64,000 nucleotides of DNA. Origin: Amphritea japonica ATCC BAA-1530 (GTDB lineage Bacteria > Pseudomonadota > Gammaproteobacteria > Pseudomonadales > Balneatricaceae). The notes below the pieces were generated by a model that ran no database searches, was not told the origin of the DNA, and worked only from the letters and a program-made list of their open reading frames with translations. Location: contig NZ_AP014545.1 in the NCBI RefSeq assembly GCF_016592435.1, forward strand, positions 2,860,693 through 2,924,692, read 5' to 3'. Below, piece by piece: positions 8,504 through 16,380 of this stretch. A program made the position numbers and the translations under genes. Within the stretch, counting starts at the first letter, position 1. Each line of letters starts with the position of its first letter.

Positions 8504-9691
8504 ATGTCTAAGCAAGATTCAGTTGTTATTGTAAGCGGTGTACGCACACCAATGGGTGGATTTCATGGAAGCCTGGCGGCTGTTTCCGCACCTGAACTGG
8601 GCGCAATCGTTATTAAGGAAGTCGTTGAACGAGCAGGCCTTAAGCCTGAAGATGTGCAAGAAGTCATCATGGGGAACGTCTTACCTGCAGGTCTAAAGCA
8701 GGGGCCAGCACGTCAGGCGATGCGAAAAGCAGGCTTGTCTGATGCTACCGGCGCCTCATCGATAAACAAGCTATGCGGCTCCGGCATGAAAGCAACTATG
8801 CTAGCTCATGACCTCATTAAAGCTGGCACGAATGACATAATGATTTCTGGTGGCATGGAGTCTATGTCTAATGCTCCATACATCTTATCTAATGCTCGTA
8901 AGGGCTACAGAATGGGACATGGTGATAAGGTAATGGATCATATGTTCCTTGATGCGCTAGAGGATCCAGAAACCGGTGACCTGATGGGTTCATATGCACA
9001 GGAAGTTGCTGATAAAAGGAACATCAGCAGGGAGGAGATGGATAACTATGCGATTCAATCTCTCACTCGAGCTAAAGCAGCAATTGAAGCAGGTCAGCTA
9101 AAAGCTGAAATTATTCCCGTTACTATTAAATCCCGTCGTGGCGAAGTCGTTGTTAAAGATGATGAACAACCCTTCAATGCCAATATCGAAAAAATTCCAA
9201 GTCTTCGTCCAGCATTTACTAAAGACGGAACAATCACGGCTGCAAATGCCTCATCCATTTCGGACGGTGCATCAGCCTTATTGTTGATGAGAGAAAGTGA
9301 AGCAGAAGCTCGTGGACTGAAACCTGTTGCACGCATTGTAGGTCATGCTACCCAGTCTCAACACCCTAAAGAGTTCACCATAGCCCCTGTTGGGGCCATT
9401 CAAAATCTGTTTGATAAAACAGGCTGGACCAAGAAAGATGTCGATCTTTATGAAATCAACGAAGCATTCGCCATGGTAGCAATGATGCCTATTACTGATC
9501 TAGATTTAGATCCTGAAACAGTAAACATCTTTGGTGGTGCATGTGCTCAGGGCCATCCTGTTGGGTCGACCGGTTCCAGATTACTTGTTACCTTGATTAA
9601 TGCCCTTAAAGTCAAAGGAAAATCTAAAGGAGTTGCTGCGCTATGTATCGGTGGAGGTGAAGCGACAGCTATGGCAATCGAGTTAATTTAA
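8504..9691 (+). CDS. thiolase (acetyl-CoA C-acyltransferase)
   Basis: 395 aa from ATG 8504, preceded by AGAGG; an in-frame ATG at 8477 would add nine residues but has a poorer ribosome binding site. The active-site cysteine lies in NKLCGSGMKA (about residue 91), then NEAFA, the histidine in GGACAQGHPVGSTGSR and the second cysteine in LCIGGGEA. Family knowledge: thiolases cleave 3-ketoacyl-CoA or condense two acetyl-CoA. With the fadB-like and crotonase genes it would complete a beta-oxidation set (inference). Biosynthetic (PhaA/AtoB-like) and degradative use cannot be separated here. Confidence 0.92.
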   Translation: MSKQDSVVIVSGVRTPMGGFHGSLAAVSAPELGAIVIKEVVERAGLKPEDVQEVIMGNVLPAGLKQGPARQAMRKAGLSDATGASSINKLCGSGMKATMLAHDLIKAGTNDIMISGGMESMSNAPYILSNARKGYRMGHGDKVMDHMFLDALEDPETGDLMGSYAQEVADKRNISREEMDNYAIQSLTRAKAAIEAGQLKAEIIPVTIKSRRGEVVVKDDEQPFNANIEKIPSLRPAFTKDGTITAANASSISDGASALLLMRESEAEARGLKPVARIVGHATQSQHPKEFTIAPVGAIQNLFDKTGWTKKDVDLYEINEAFAMVAMMPITDLDLDPETVNIFGGACAQGHPVGSTGSRLLVTLINALKVKGKSKGVAALCIGGGEATAMAIELI

Positions 9692-10421
9692 GACCGGCAT
9701 GCGCTGGCATGATTAGTAGCGCATCGCTCTGTAACAAAAGCGATGCGTCACTAGGCCTGATTTCCTATGTCAGCCTCAGCTTTTCCTTATTTTGTATCTG
9801 ATCTGCATGTATTTCCGTGTAGCGTCATAGTGAATTTGGATGCTTGATTATCGTGTTGTCACCTCTCGACAAAGAGAATGGCACTATGAGTGGTGCCAGA
9901 TACAACCATTTCCTATCCAGAGTTTTATTTTGATAATCGCCCTTTCAATTAACAAAATTCAGCCTTTTTATGAGGCCGTGGTGCAACGATAGTTGAATGC
10001 ATACACCGAGAAGACTTAGCGAACATAAGAATCCGTAGCCTATCTTCTTAACAAAAGCATTGCCGATAAATACCGGCGCCCCTATACATGAATCTACAAA
10101 TAAATAACTAATCAATTGGAAAAACATCTGTTATAAATATTACTTCACTTTATAAAGACCATGCTACCAAGCGCTTCCCAGTTGATTCCGTTGCATAACT
10201 ATTAGATGCACCTTCATTGACCGAAAGCAGCACTGCTAGTACACAACAGATGAAACCGAAAAATCATTACCCCTGCCGCTCCCTGGAATCAATTAGTCAT
10301 TTTTGTGAAATTGATAATTTAGAGATACATGCCGATAATAAACTATGTAAAAAGAAGCTATATTATCGAATTCATAGTTACGCTAGGGTAGATATTAGTA
10401 ATAATCAAAGAGGTCTAAATC
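9692..10421. other. intergenic region between thiolase and AraC genes
   Basis: 730 bp. A hairpin at 9719-9748 (GCATCGCT pairing with AGCGATGC) lies 27 bp past the thiolase stop and may end it, though it lacks a T-run. A hydrophobic 60-codon frame on the minus strand (9945-10127) has no clear ribosome binding site and I leave it uncalled. Confidence 0.4.
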
Positions 10422-11474
10422 TTGGATACTGAGAACTTTCTGAACCGACGACTCAATACTATCCATCCAATCGCTTTAGTAGGTCTCTTGAAGGAGAAGG
10501 GATTTGGTCTCTCCCAGATACTGGCATTGACAAGCATTAATCCAGAACTTCTAAAAAGTGCAAACCACCAAATAACGTATAGTCAATACCGACAGCTTAT
10601 ACAAAATGCTATCTCGCTTACCAACAACCCAGCCTTGGGATTAGAATTCGGGCATCGCCTGAATATTTCAGGCTCGGGAGTTATTAATATGGGAATTATG
10701 GCGGCAAGTAACATTCATGATGCACTGCTATTTTGTGAGCGCACCACGGAGGTCATTAATCCGTCTGTTTCCTTTGTAATAAAACCAAAAGGTAGCTGCC
10801 TCACCCTGGAGATCATTGAGCGACTACCTTGGGGGGATACTGGGCACTTTATGGTGGATACCGCTTTTGCCGTACTTGCTAGCATTATCAATTTGCTAGA
10901 CCCTCTCATAATCCAGCAAATGAAATTCAACTTCATGCACCCCGTACAGGCGCCTCCTTCTTATTACCAAATCAACCTACCCGATGCAACAATCCAGTTT
11001 GAGACAAATACTAACAGTTTCAGTCTACCTCTTGATTCTAGTCAACGGAGCTTACCTACTTTTAATCCACAAACGGTTGAACAGGCTGAGAAAATTTTAG
11101 AAAAACAAATTCTTAGAATTCATGATAAAAGACTAGCTATCACACTACCTATCCGACAGATGATTCTGGAGAGTGAGGGGGAGATGATATCGAACGAAAA
11201 AGTTGCTCAACGCTTCAATATATCTTCAAGAACATTAAATCGTCGTCTGAAAAGTTTTGGCACATCATTTTCTGATATTGTTGCTGAGGTACGATACTCT
11301 GTTGCTCGCGACTTACTGAAGAACAGCTCAGATTCCATAGACCAGATTGCATACAAACTAGGGTACAGTGATTCATCGAATTTCAGTAAAGCTTTCAAGA
11401 TATGGAGTGATAAAACTCCCACTCAGTTTAGGGAATCCTCGGAAGATACTTCTAATAACAAATATGCTAGTTAA
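10422..11474 (+). CDS. AraC-family regulator with arabinose-binding-like N-terminal domain
   Basis: 350 aa. It starts at TTG 10422, chosen because AAGAGG (10408-10413) sits eight bases upstream. The N-terminal ligand-binding domain (about 20-210, PF12625-like) is followed by the two-helix-turn-helix AraC DNA-binding domain at about 240-340, with NEKVAQRFNISSRTLNRRL and DQIAYKLGYSDSSNFSKAF. This OruR/ArgR-like branch often controls fatty-acid or amino-acid catabolism. Downstream of the thiolase, it is a candidate regulator of the fad-type genes (inference). Confidence 0.85.
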   Translation: MDTENFLNRRLNTIHPIALVGLLKEKGFGLSQILALTSINPELLKSANHQITYSQYRQLIQNAISLTNNPALGLEFGHRLNISGSGVINMGIMAASNIHDALLFCERTTEVINPSVSFVIKPKGSCLTLEIIERLPWGDTGHFMVDTAFAVLASIINLLDPLIIQQMKFNFMHPVQAPPSYYQINLPDATIQFETNTNSFSLPLDSSQRSLPTFNPQTVEQAEKILEKQILRIHDKRLAITLPIRQMILESEGEMISNEKVAQRFNISSRTLNRRLKSFGTSFSDIVAEVRYSVARDLLKNSSDSIDQIAYKLGYSDSSNFSKAFKIWSDKTPTQFRESSEDTSNNKYAS

Positions 11475-11517
11475 GTATATTAATCCAAACCTTAGGCATA
11501 CTTGCACCTACACCTTC

Positions 11518-11547
11518 CCCCCAGACTTGCCATTGCAAGTCTGGGGG
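11518..11547 (+). terminator. 13-bp GC-rich hairpin after AraC gene
   Basis: CCCCCAGACTTGC and GCAAGTCTGGGGG form a perfect 13-bp stem with loop CATT, 43 bp after the AraC stop. There is no T-run (GTGTTCG follows), so it could be a terminator or a repeat-associated fold. Confidence 0.4.
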
Positions 11548-11684
11548 TGTTCGACGGGTACCGGCGACGGAATCCCCCGTAACGACGAAGGAGCGGAGAG
11601 GGGTGAGCCCCCCTGCCCTTAATGAAAATGGCTGTGGGAAGGGTCAAGCTGGAACGGAAAAATTACACAGTAATTTTGAGTAGA

Positions 11685-11711
11685 GCTTGATGCTTGATGC
11701 TTGATGCTTGA
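11685..11711. repeat. tandem 7-bp repeat (GCTTGAT)n
   Basis: Three full copies and one partial copy of GCTTGAT in non-coding DNA. Confidence 0.8.
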
Positions 11712-12054
11712 AACAGATATTGAAATGACGGGCGCGGCTCAGCGAGTCGCTAATTGAGTGCAACCTTTAAAGAATCAATGAATAGTGGTTTTTCTCGTCA
11801 ACCCAGCAGCCCGCACGATTGAGATACCCACCTCATAATCATAGCGTTGTGGATGATCATAACTAAATGATCCTGCACCTTTCAATTGATAGGTACTATT
11901 CAGGGTATGGATTAGCATATTCTGTAAATCAATTCCGCGTAGTAAATACGTGGAATCTCTCAACTGTCAGAGTTAAGTGTCACACTTGCGCATTATTGAA
12001 TATAGAAATAAAAGATAACTATAGGATTTAAAAAACAAACCAGAAAGGTAACGC

Positions 12055-12067
12055 TGAGGGAGGGATT
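12055..12067. repeat. 13-bp direct repeat of tRNA-Ser 3' portion
   Basis: TGAGGGAGGGATT is identical to 12218-12230, which is the acceptor/T-arm part of the tRNA gene. A copy just beyond the 3' end of a tRNA is the place for an attachment-site remnant, but no integrase is visible and 13 bp may be chance. Confidence 0.35.
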
Positions 12068-12166
12068 GCTCGTCGTTTCACTCCTCACCCCTTCGAGGCC
12101 ATCGTTGCAAGCTCCGATGCTGTCTCACTACGTTCGGCTCTCACCCTCACCTCAAATCTCAGACAC

Positions 12167-12196
12167 AAAAAAGCCCAGTCGTCAGACCAGGCTTTT
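12167..12196 (-). terminator. rho-independent terminator of tRNA-Ser
   Basis: Read on the minus strand: AAAAAGCC, a stem with two G-U pairs, TGAC loop, then GGCTTTTTT. It lies 15 bp past the tRNA 3' end. Confidence 0.75.
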
Positions 12197-12211
12197 TCGT
12201 TTTAAATTTGA

Positions 12212-12299
12212 TGGCGGTGAGGGAGGGATTCGAACCCTCGATACCTTGCGGTATACACACTTTCCAGGCGTGCTCCTTCGGCCACTCGGACACCTCACC
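12212..12299 (-). tRNA. tRNA-Ser (anticodon GGA)
   Basis: 88 nt including an encoded CCA. The acceptor stem is GGTGAGG/CCTCACC with discriminator G. The anticodon stem CACGC/GTGTG encloses CTGGAAA, giving anticodon GGA, which reads UCC and UCU. The long variable arm (ATACCGCAAGGTAT) is the class II mark of tRNA-Ser, and the T loop is GGTTCGAATCC. A promoter and terminator flank it, so it is a single-gene unit. Confidence 0.96.
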
Positions 12300-12330
12300 A
12301 GCTCTCCGATACGGATATCAGAGGCCGCGT

Positions 12331-12359
12331 ACTTTAATGGAATTCGGGGCTTAAATCAA
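12331..12359 (-). promoter_or_regulatory. sigma-70 promoter of tRNA-Ser
   Basis: On the minus strand, TTGATT (12354-12359) and TAAAGT (12331-12336) are spaced by 17 bp. The GC-rich discriminator that follows (ACGCGGCC) is typical of stringently controlled stable RNA promoters. Predicted start is about 25 nt before the mature tRNA. Confidence 0.55.
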
Positions 12360-12441
12360 ACATATGGAAAGCTTTTTAACGACTTTTTTAGGTTTCGTTA
12401 AAAACATTAACTGAGCACAGAATCTAAAGGAGAAAAAAGAA

Positions 12442-12473
12442 AACCCCGCCGCGGATCTCTCCACTGGCGGGGT
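12442..12473 (-). terminator. rho-independent terminator of ftsZ
   Basis: ACCCCGCC pairs with GGCGGGGT, followed on the minus strand by TTTCTTTTTT. It lies about 55 bp after the ftsZ stop. A second stem AAAAAGGTA/TACCTTTTT at 12486-12528 overlaps the ftsZ stop codon. Confidence 0.8.
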
Positions 12474-12526
12474 AAGTTTGGCTTTAAAAAGGTAAGGGAT
12501 GGGACATATCCCTAAGGGCTACCTTT

Positions 12527-13732
12527 TTAGTCAGCCTGACGACGCAGAAACGCTGGAATATCCAGGAATTCCATATCGTCGGTACCGGTTTTCTGTGTTT
12601 CAACAACAGGCTCCGGTTCTACAACCGGGTTATCCTGTGCGCGCACAGATTCGTTACGATTACGCATAACCGTTGGCAGTTCCAGCTGGCTGTAATCACT
12701 CACAGCACTGGCCGCCCGGCGAGAACCGACAGCCGCTGTAGTGGCATTACTCACTACCCGGATATCCTGTTCAGCAACACCGCCCAGACCAGTTGCAACA
12801 ACCGTCACTTTAATCTCTTCCGTCATTTCAGGATCGATAACCGTACCTACAACAACGGTCGCATTATCCGAAGCAAACTCTTCAATCACCTGACCTACAT
12901 CGCTGAATTCACCCAGCCCCAAATCAAGACCTGCAGTGATGTTCACCAAAATACCGCGAGCACCCATCAGATCAACATCTTCCAACAGAGGGCTGCGTAC
13001 AGCCGCTTCGGCCGCTTCAATCGCGCGATTATCACCGCGAGCTGAACCGGTACCCATCATTGAGGTACCCATTTCAGACATCACAGTACGTACATCGGCA
13101 AAGTCGACGTTGATCATACCCGGACGAATAATCAGGTCAGAAATGCCCTGTACCGCGCCTTTCAAAACATCATTTGCTTCATCAAACGCCTTCATCAGGG
13201 TGCAGTTTTTACCCAGCACCTGGAGAAGCTTTTCGTTGGGCACGATAATCAGGGAATCGACATTCTCAGATAGCTCTTTGATCCCCTCATCGGCGATCAG
13301 CATCCGTTTCTTTCCTTCAAACGGAAAAGGCTTAGTCACGACCGCAACAGTCAGAATACCCAGCTCTTTAGCAACTTCAGCCACAATAGGTGCAGCACCG
13401 GTACCGGTACCGCCACCCATGCCTGCCGTAATGAAAACCATATCCGCACCGCTGAGCATCTCAACGATCTGATCCCGGTCTTCCAATGCAGCCTGCCGGC
13501 CAATATCCGGATTCGCGCCCGCACCCAGCCCTTTGGTGATCTCACCACCCAACTGCAAAACGTTGCGTGAATCCATATGATTCAATGCCTGAGCATCTGT
13601 ATTGGCACAGAGAAATTCCACTCCGTCCACATCACTGGATACCATGTGCTGTACGGCATTACCGCCACCACCGCCAACGCCGATCACCTTGATGACCGCG
13701 TTCTGCGCTATGTTATTAACTAATTCAAACAT
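12527..13732 (-). CDS. ftsZ: cell division GTPase FtsZ
   Basis: 401 aa. FtsZ is the tubulin homologue that polymerises into the division ring. Visible features are the N-terminal GVGGGGGNAVQHM, the tubulin signature GGGTGTGAAP (about residues 105-114), the T7 loop NVDFADVRTVM, a variable linker from about residue 320, and the C-terminal DDMEFLDIPAFLRRQAD tail that binds FtsA and other partners. It follows ftsA by 144 bp on the same strand. Unlike most gammaproteobacteria, lpxC does not follow; a terminator and tRNA-Ser do. Confidence 0.97.
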   Translation of the reverse strand: MFELVNNIAQNAVIKVIGVGGGGGNAVQHMVSSDVDGVEFLCANTDAQALNHMDSRNVLQLGGEITKGLGAGANPDIGRQAALEDRDQIVEMLSGADMVFITAGMGGGTGTGAAPIVAEVAKELGILTVAVVTKPFPFEGKKRMLIADEGIKELSENVDSLIIVPNEKLLQVLGKNCTLMKAFDEANDVLKGAVQGISDLIIRPGMINVDFADVRTVMSEMGTSMMGTGSARGDNRAIEAAEAAVRSPLLEDVDLMGARGILVNITAGLDLGLGEFSDVGQVIEEFASDNATVVVGTVIDPEMTEEIKVTVVATGLGGVAEQDIRVVSNATTAAVGSRRAASAVSDYSQLELPTVMRNRNESVRAQDNPVVEPEPVVETQKTGTDDMEFLDIPAFLRRQAD

Positions 13733-13876
13733 GTCCCTTTCCTCCAGGTTCAGTGCCCAACCCGCACCTGTTGTATTGCGTTTTATTCATCTATTTTCTG
13801 TCACACCCAGCGAAACTGTCATTCGCCAACTTGTCAGAACCTTTTATTCTTTTAAAGAGGAGCCTTTCTAAAAGCT

Positions 13877-15121
13877 TTAGAAATTCCCCTGGAACCAGGA
13901 TTTCATCCGGTTCAATACATTTGGACGCTCGGCACTGTCGTCTTCTACAACAACCGCCTCGCCCACATGCTGATTATCCTGTTTGGCATACTGCAACAAA
14001 CCAATGCCCGTAGCGTAAATAGGGCTACAAAGGATATCTTCCATCCCCCTAACCCCTTTTGGTAACGCCAATCGAACCGGCATATGAAAAATTTCTTCCG
14101 CCAGCTCTACCGCCCCTTCCATCTTTGCGGTACCGCCCGTCAGGACAATACCCGCCGCGGCTAAATCTTCAAATCCGCTACGGCGCAACTCTGCCTGAAC
14201 CAGGGTAAACAGTTCGTCATAGCGCGGCTCAACAACTTCAGCCAATGCTTGTCGAGACAAGTCTCTGGCTGGCCGGTCTCCAACACTGGGAACCTTGATA
14301 GTATCTTCAGCGCTGGCCAGCTGAGCCAAAGCACAAGCGTACTTAATTTTAATATCTTCCGCGTGCGGCGTCGGAGTTCGCAGCGCCATAGCGATATCAT
14401 TGGTTACTTGATCACCGGCAATCGGGATCACCGCCGTATGGCGAATCGCACCACCGGTAAAGATTGCGATATCGGTGGTACCACCACCCATATCAACCAT
14501 ACATACGCCTAACTCTTTCTCATCTTCTGTCAGTACCGAATAGCTGGAAGCCAGCTGTTCCAGTACGGAGCTGTCCACCGCCAGACCACAACGCTGTACG
14601 CACTTTTCAATATTTTGTACGGCATTAACGGCGCCGGTTACCAAATGCACTTTAGCCTCCAGTCGCACACCGGACATACCCAGTGGTTCTCGGATGCCTT
14701 CCTGATTATCAATCACATATTCCTGCGGTAATATATGCAGGATTTTCTGATCTGCGGGAATAGCCACCGCACGGGCAGCATCAATCACCCGTTCCAGATC
14801 ATGCTCCATCACTTCACCATCACGCACCGCGACAATTCCGTGGGAATTCATACTGTTGATATGGCTACCGGCCACACCCACCGTGACCGAATGAATCTTG
14901 CAGCCTGCCATTAGCTCGGCTTCTTCCACCGCCCGTTGAATCGAGTGGACCGTGGATTCAATATTTACCACCACGCCTCGTTTTAAGCCGCGCGATTCAT
15001 GGGAACCAATGCCAACGATATCGATCGTGCCATCAAGGCCAACTTCGCCCACCAGACACACCACCTTTGAGGTGCCTATATCCAGTGCCACGATCATATT
15101 GCTCGTCATTGCCATATCCAA
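13877..15121 (-). CDS. ftsA: cell division protein FtsA
   Basis: 414 aa, actin-like ATPase that tethers FtsZ to the membrane. Visible features are the phosphate-1 motif MIVALDIGTSKVVCLVGEV, the 1C subdomain (about 85-165), the phosphate-2 motif CMVDMGGGTTDIAIF, the adenosine motif GIVLTGGTAKMEG, and a C-terminal amphipathic end (NVLNRMKSWFQGNF) that fits the membrane-targeting helix. The start at 15121 is the outermost ATG; ATG 15115 is nearly as good. ftsQ, normally adjacent upstream, is absent here. Confidence 0.96.
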   Translation of the reverse strand: MDMAMTSNMIVALDIGTSKVVCLVGEVGLDGTIDIVGIGSHESRGLKRGVVVNIESTVHSIQRAVEEAELMAGCKIHSVTVGVAGSHINSMNSHGIVAVRDGEVMEHDLERVIDAARAVAIPADQKILHILPQEYVIDNQEGIREPLGMSGVRLEAKVHLVTGAVNAVQNIEKCVQRCGLAVDSSVLEQLASSYSVLTEDEKELGVCMVDMGGGTTDIAIFTGGAIRHTAVIPIAGDQVTNDIAMALRTPTPHAEDIKIKYACALAQLASAEDTIKVPSVGDRPARDLSRQALAEVVEPRYDELFTLVQAELRRSGFEDLAAAGIVLTGGTAKMEGAVELAEEIFHMPVRLALPKGVRGMEDILCSPIYATGIGLLQYAKQDNQHVGEAVVVEDDSAERPNVLNRMKSWFQGNF

Positions 15122-15372
15122 CCAGTTTCACCTTAAATTTCCGTTTTAGTCTCAAAAACGGAATTGGCAGACCCTTTCTTACCAGCTCTGCACATTATCT
15201 AGTCAATTACGGATGTTTTTCATCCGATCAGTACGCTTTGTTTGCCGCAACCGATATTATTTACAACTAAAGCAAAAAATAAACCAAATAATTACTAAAA
15301 ATCGGTATTTCTTTTAAGACAACGCTTTAGCAATTAAATAATTTATTAAAAAACGCTCTATTTATCTATATC

Positions 15373-15386
15373 GGCAAATATTTGCC
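15373..15386. promoter_or_regulatory. palindrome upstream of ftsA
   Basis: GGCAAATATTTGCC is a perfect 14-bp palindrome; its half GGCAAATAT recurs at 15426-15434, preceded by GC. This is operator-like and about 250 bp upstream of ftsA. Confidence 0.4.
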
Positions 15387-15478
15387 ACCTTTAGCGCTAA
15401 ATACCCTTGCCGCTTCTGACTTTGCGGCAAATATACCATTTATTTACTTACCCCTCTATTTTTATCATATTTCGCAAC

Positions 15479-15494
15479 TTTTTTGTACAAAAAA
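15479..15494. promoter_or_regulatory. palindrome TTTTTTGTACAAAAAA
   Basis: A perfect 16-bp palindrome at the edge of the phased repeats. It could be a protein-binding site or a bend-promoting A/T-tract pair. Confidence 0.35.
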
Positions 15495-15504
15495 TATACA
15501 AAAA

Positions 15505-15635
15505 TCAATATTAAGTTTTGATTATTAATATACACTTCAATATTTAATTTTGACGTTTTTAAGATTTTTCAATATTTAATTTTGATGTTTTTTAGAAATT
15601 TCAAAATCTATTTTTGATTTTTCAAAAAAAATCAA
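15505..15635. repeat. four imperfect tandem repeats, 31-32 bp period
   Basis: Copies begin at about 15505, 15536, 15568 and 15600. The two central copies share TTCAATATTTAATTTTGA and a T-rich tail; the outer two are degenerate. A period of 31-32 bp is three helical turns, so the A/T tracts face the same side of the helix and should curve the DNA. Confidence 0.7.
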
Positions 15636-15708
15636 ATGCGAATATTGATATAAATTATTTCTAACTACTGAGAGATCAGAAGACAATTAACGCAGGAAAT
15701 AAATTGAC

Positions 15709-16380
15709 TCAACGGTCAGTAGAGTAACTATAACCCGCATCAACGCTACGCCAGTTCTGCAACGTTTCTGACTGCTCCAGGTAGTCTCTAATGCAGGTAG
15801 TACCATCTGCCAGGTAACTACTATCAAGAAAGTTATTCAGCACCTCATCCCCCTGAGAGGAGGCTGCCTGAAGACAAAAGGCAAGGTAACGGGGAAATGG
15901 CAGGATATCGTTGCGCCAGAGCGCACCGGTATAGTAGCGCCCTACTCTCAATTCATACTCAGCAGGGGTTATGCATTTATTCAGACGATACTCCGTATCA
16001 TCATAGCCGGTACACATACGGCCACGCCCCCGGATTTTATTGGAAACACCACCCTCTGTTACTACGCTTTCGAGCGGCAAAGTGTCGACCTCTATCCAGC
16101 GAAACCGATGCTCACGCTCATAGAGTTCAACAAAGTCTTCCGGGGAACACTCGAACTGACTACAGATAATCTCACAGTGATCAGCAGGCTCAGTAGAACA
16201 GGAAGCCAGTTCCCGACTCGTCTGATCAGCGCCATGACGACTCAGAAACACAACACCTACTTTATTAAAGATACGTCGATAACCGGGAACTCTAACTAAA
16301 CGAAAGTTTTGCAACGCTGGCACAGTCTGTCTGGCAGACGCCTCAGATAATAAAGAACCATAACCAATCACCGAGATCAT
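15709..16380 (-). CDS. gamma-glutamylcyclotransferase-like protein
   Basis: 223 aa. It begins MISVIGYGSLLSEAS, where GYGSLL is the substrate-binding loop of the GGCT/ChaC/AIG2 superfamily. The catalytic acid is probably one of the glutamates around LYEREHRFRWIEVD (about residue 90), but I cannot fix which. Family members release 5-oxoproline from gamma-glutamyl peptides such as glutathione. The start codon overlaps the rmuC stop (TGATG), so it is translationally coupled to rmuC, an unusual pairing. Confidence 0.65.
   Translation of the reverse strand: MISVIGYGSLLSEASARQTVPALQNFRLVRVPGYRRIFNKVGVVFLSRHGADQTSRELASCSTEPADHCEIICSQFECSPEDFVELYEREHRFRWIEVDTLPLESVVTEGGVSNKIRGRGRMCTGYDDTEYRLNKCITPAEYELRVGRYYTGALWRNDILPFPRYLAFCLQAASSQGDEVLNNFLDSSYLADGTTCIRDYLEQSETLQNWRSVDAGYSYSTDR

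Larger units (their letters stand above)
11548..12166. other. intergenic region with short repeats
   Basis: About 620 bp without a supported gene. It holds an 8-bp-stem hairpin AAAATTAC/GTAATTTT (11659-11677), almost four tandem copies of GCTTGAT (11685-11711), and a 13-bp copy of tRNA-Ser sequence at 12055-12067. A 62-codon minus-strand frame (11775-11963) is unrecognised and not called. Confidence 0.4.
15122..15708. promoter_or_regulatory. very A+T-rich ftsA upstream region
   Basis: 587 bp with no gene. It contains two perfect palindromes (15373-15386 and 15479-15494) and helically phased tandem repeats (15505-15635), listed separately. It must hold the ftsAZ promoter because the neighbour at 15709 is on the same strand and nothing else lies between. 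The base composition contrasts sharply with the genes on both sides. Confidence 0.6.

Noticed and set aside
9945-10127. 60-codon hydrophobic minus-strand frame
   Set aside because: Could be a small membrane protein but lacks a convincing ribosome binding site and any support from context.
11775-11963. 62-codon minus-strand frame near tRNA-Ser, considered as an integrase remnant
   Set aside because: No tyrosine-recombinase motif (R-H-R-Y) can be seen and no ribosome binding site is evident.
12936-13472. 178-codon open frame antisense to ftsZ
   Set aside because: Shadow of ftsZ codons; serine/isoleucine-rich nonsense composition.
15505-15635. CRISPR array
   Set aside because: The 31-32 bp units are contiguous and imperfect with no unique spacers between them, and no cas genes are present.
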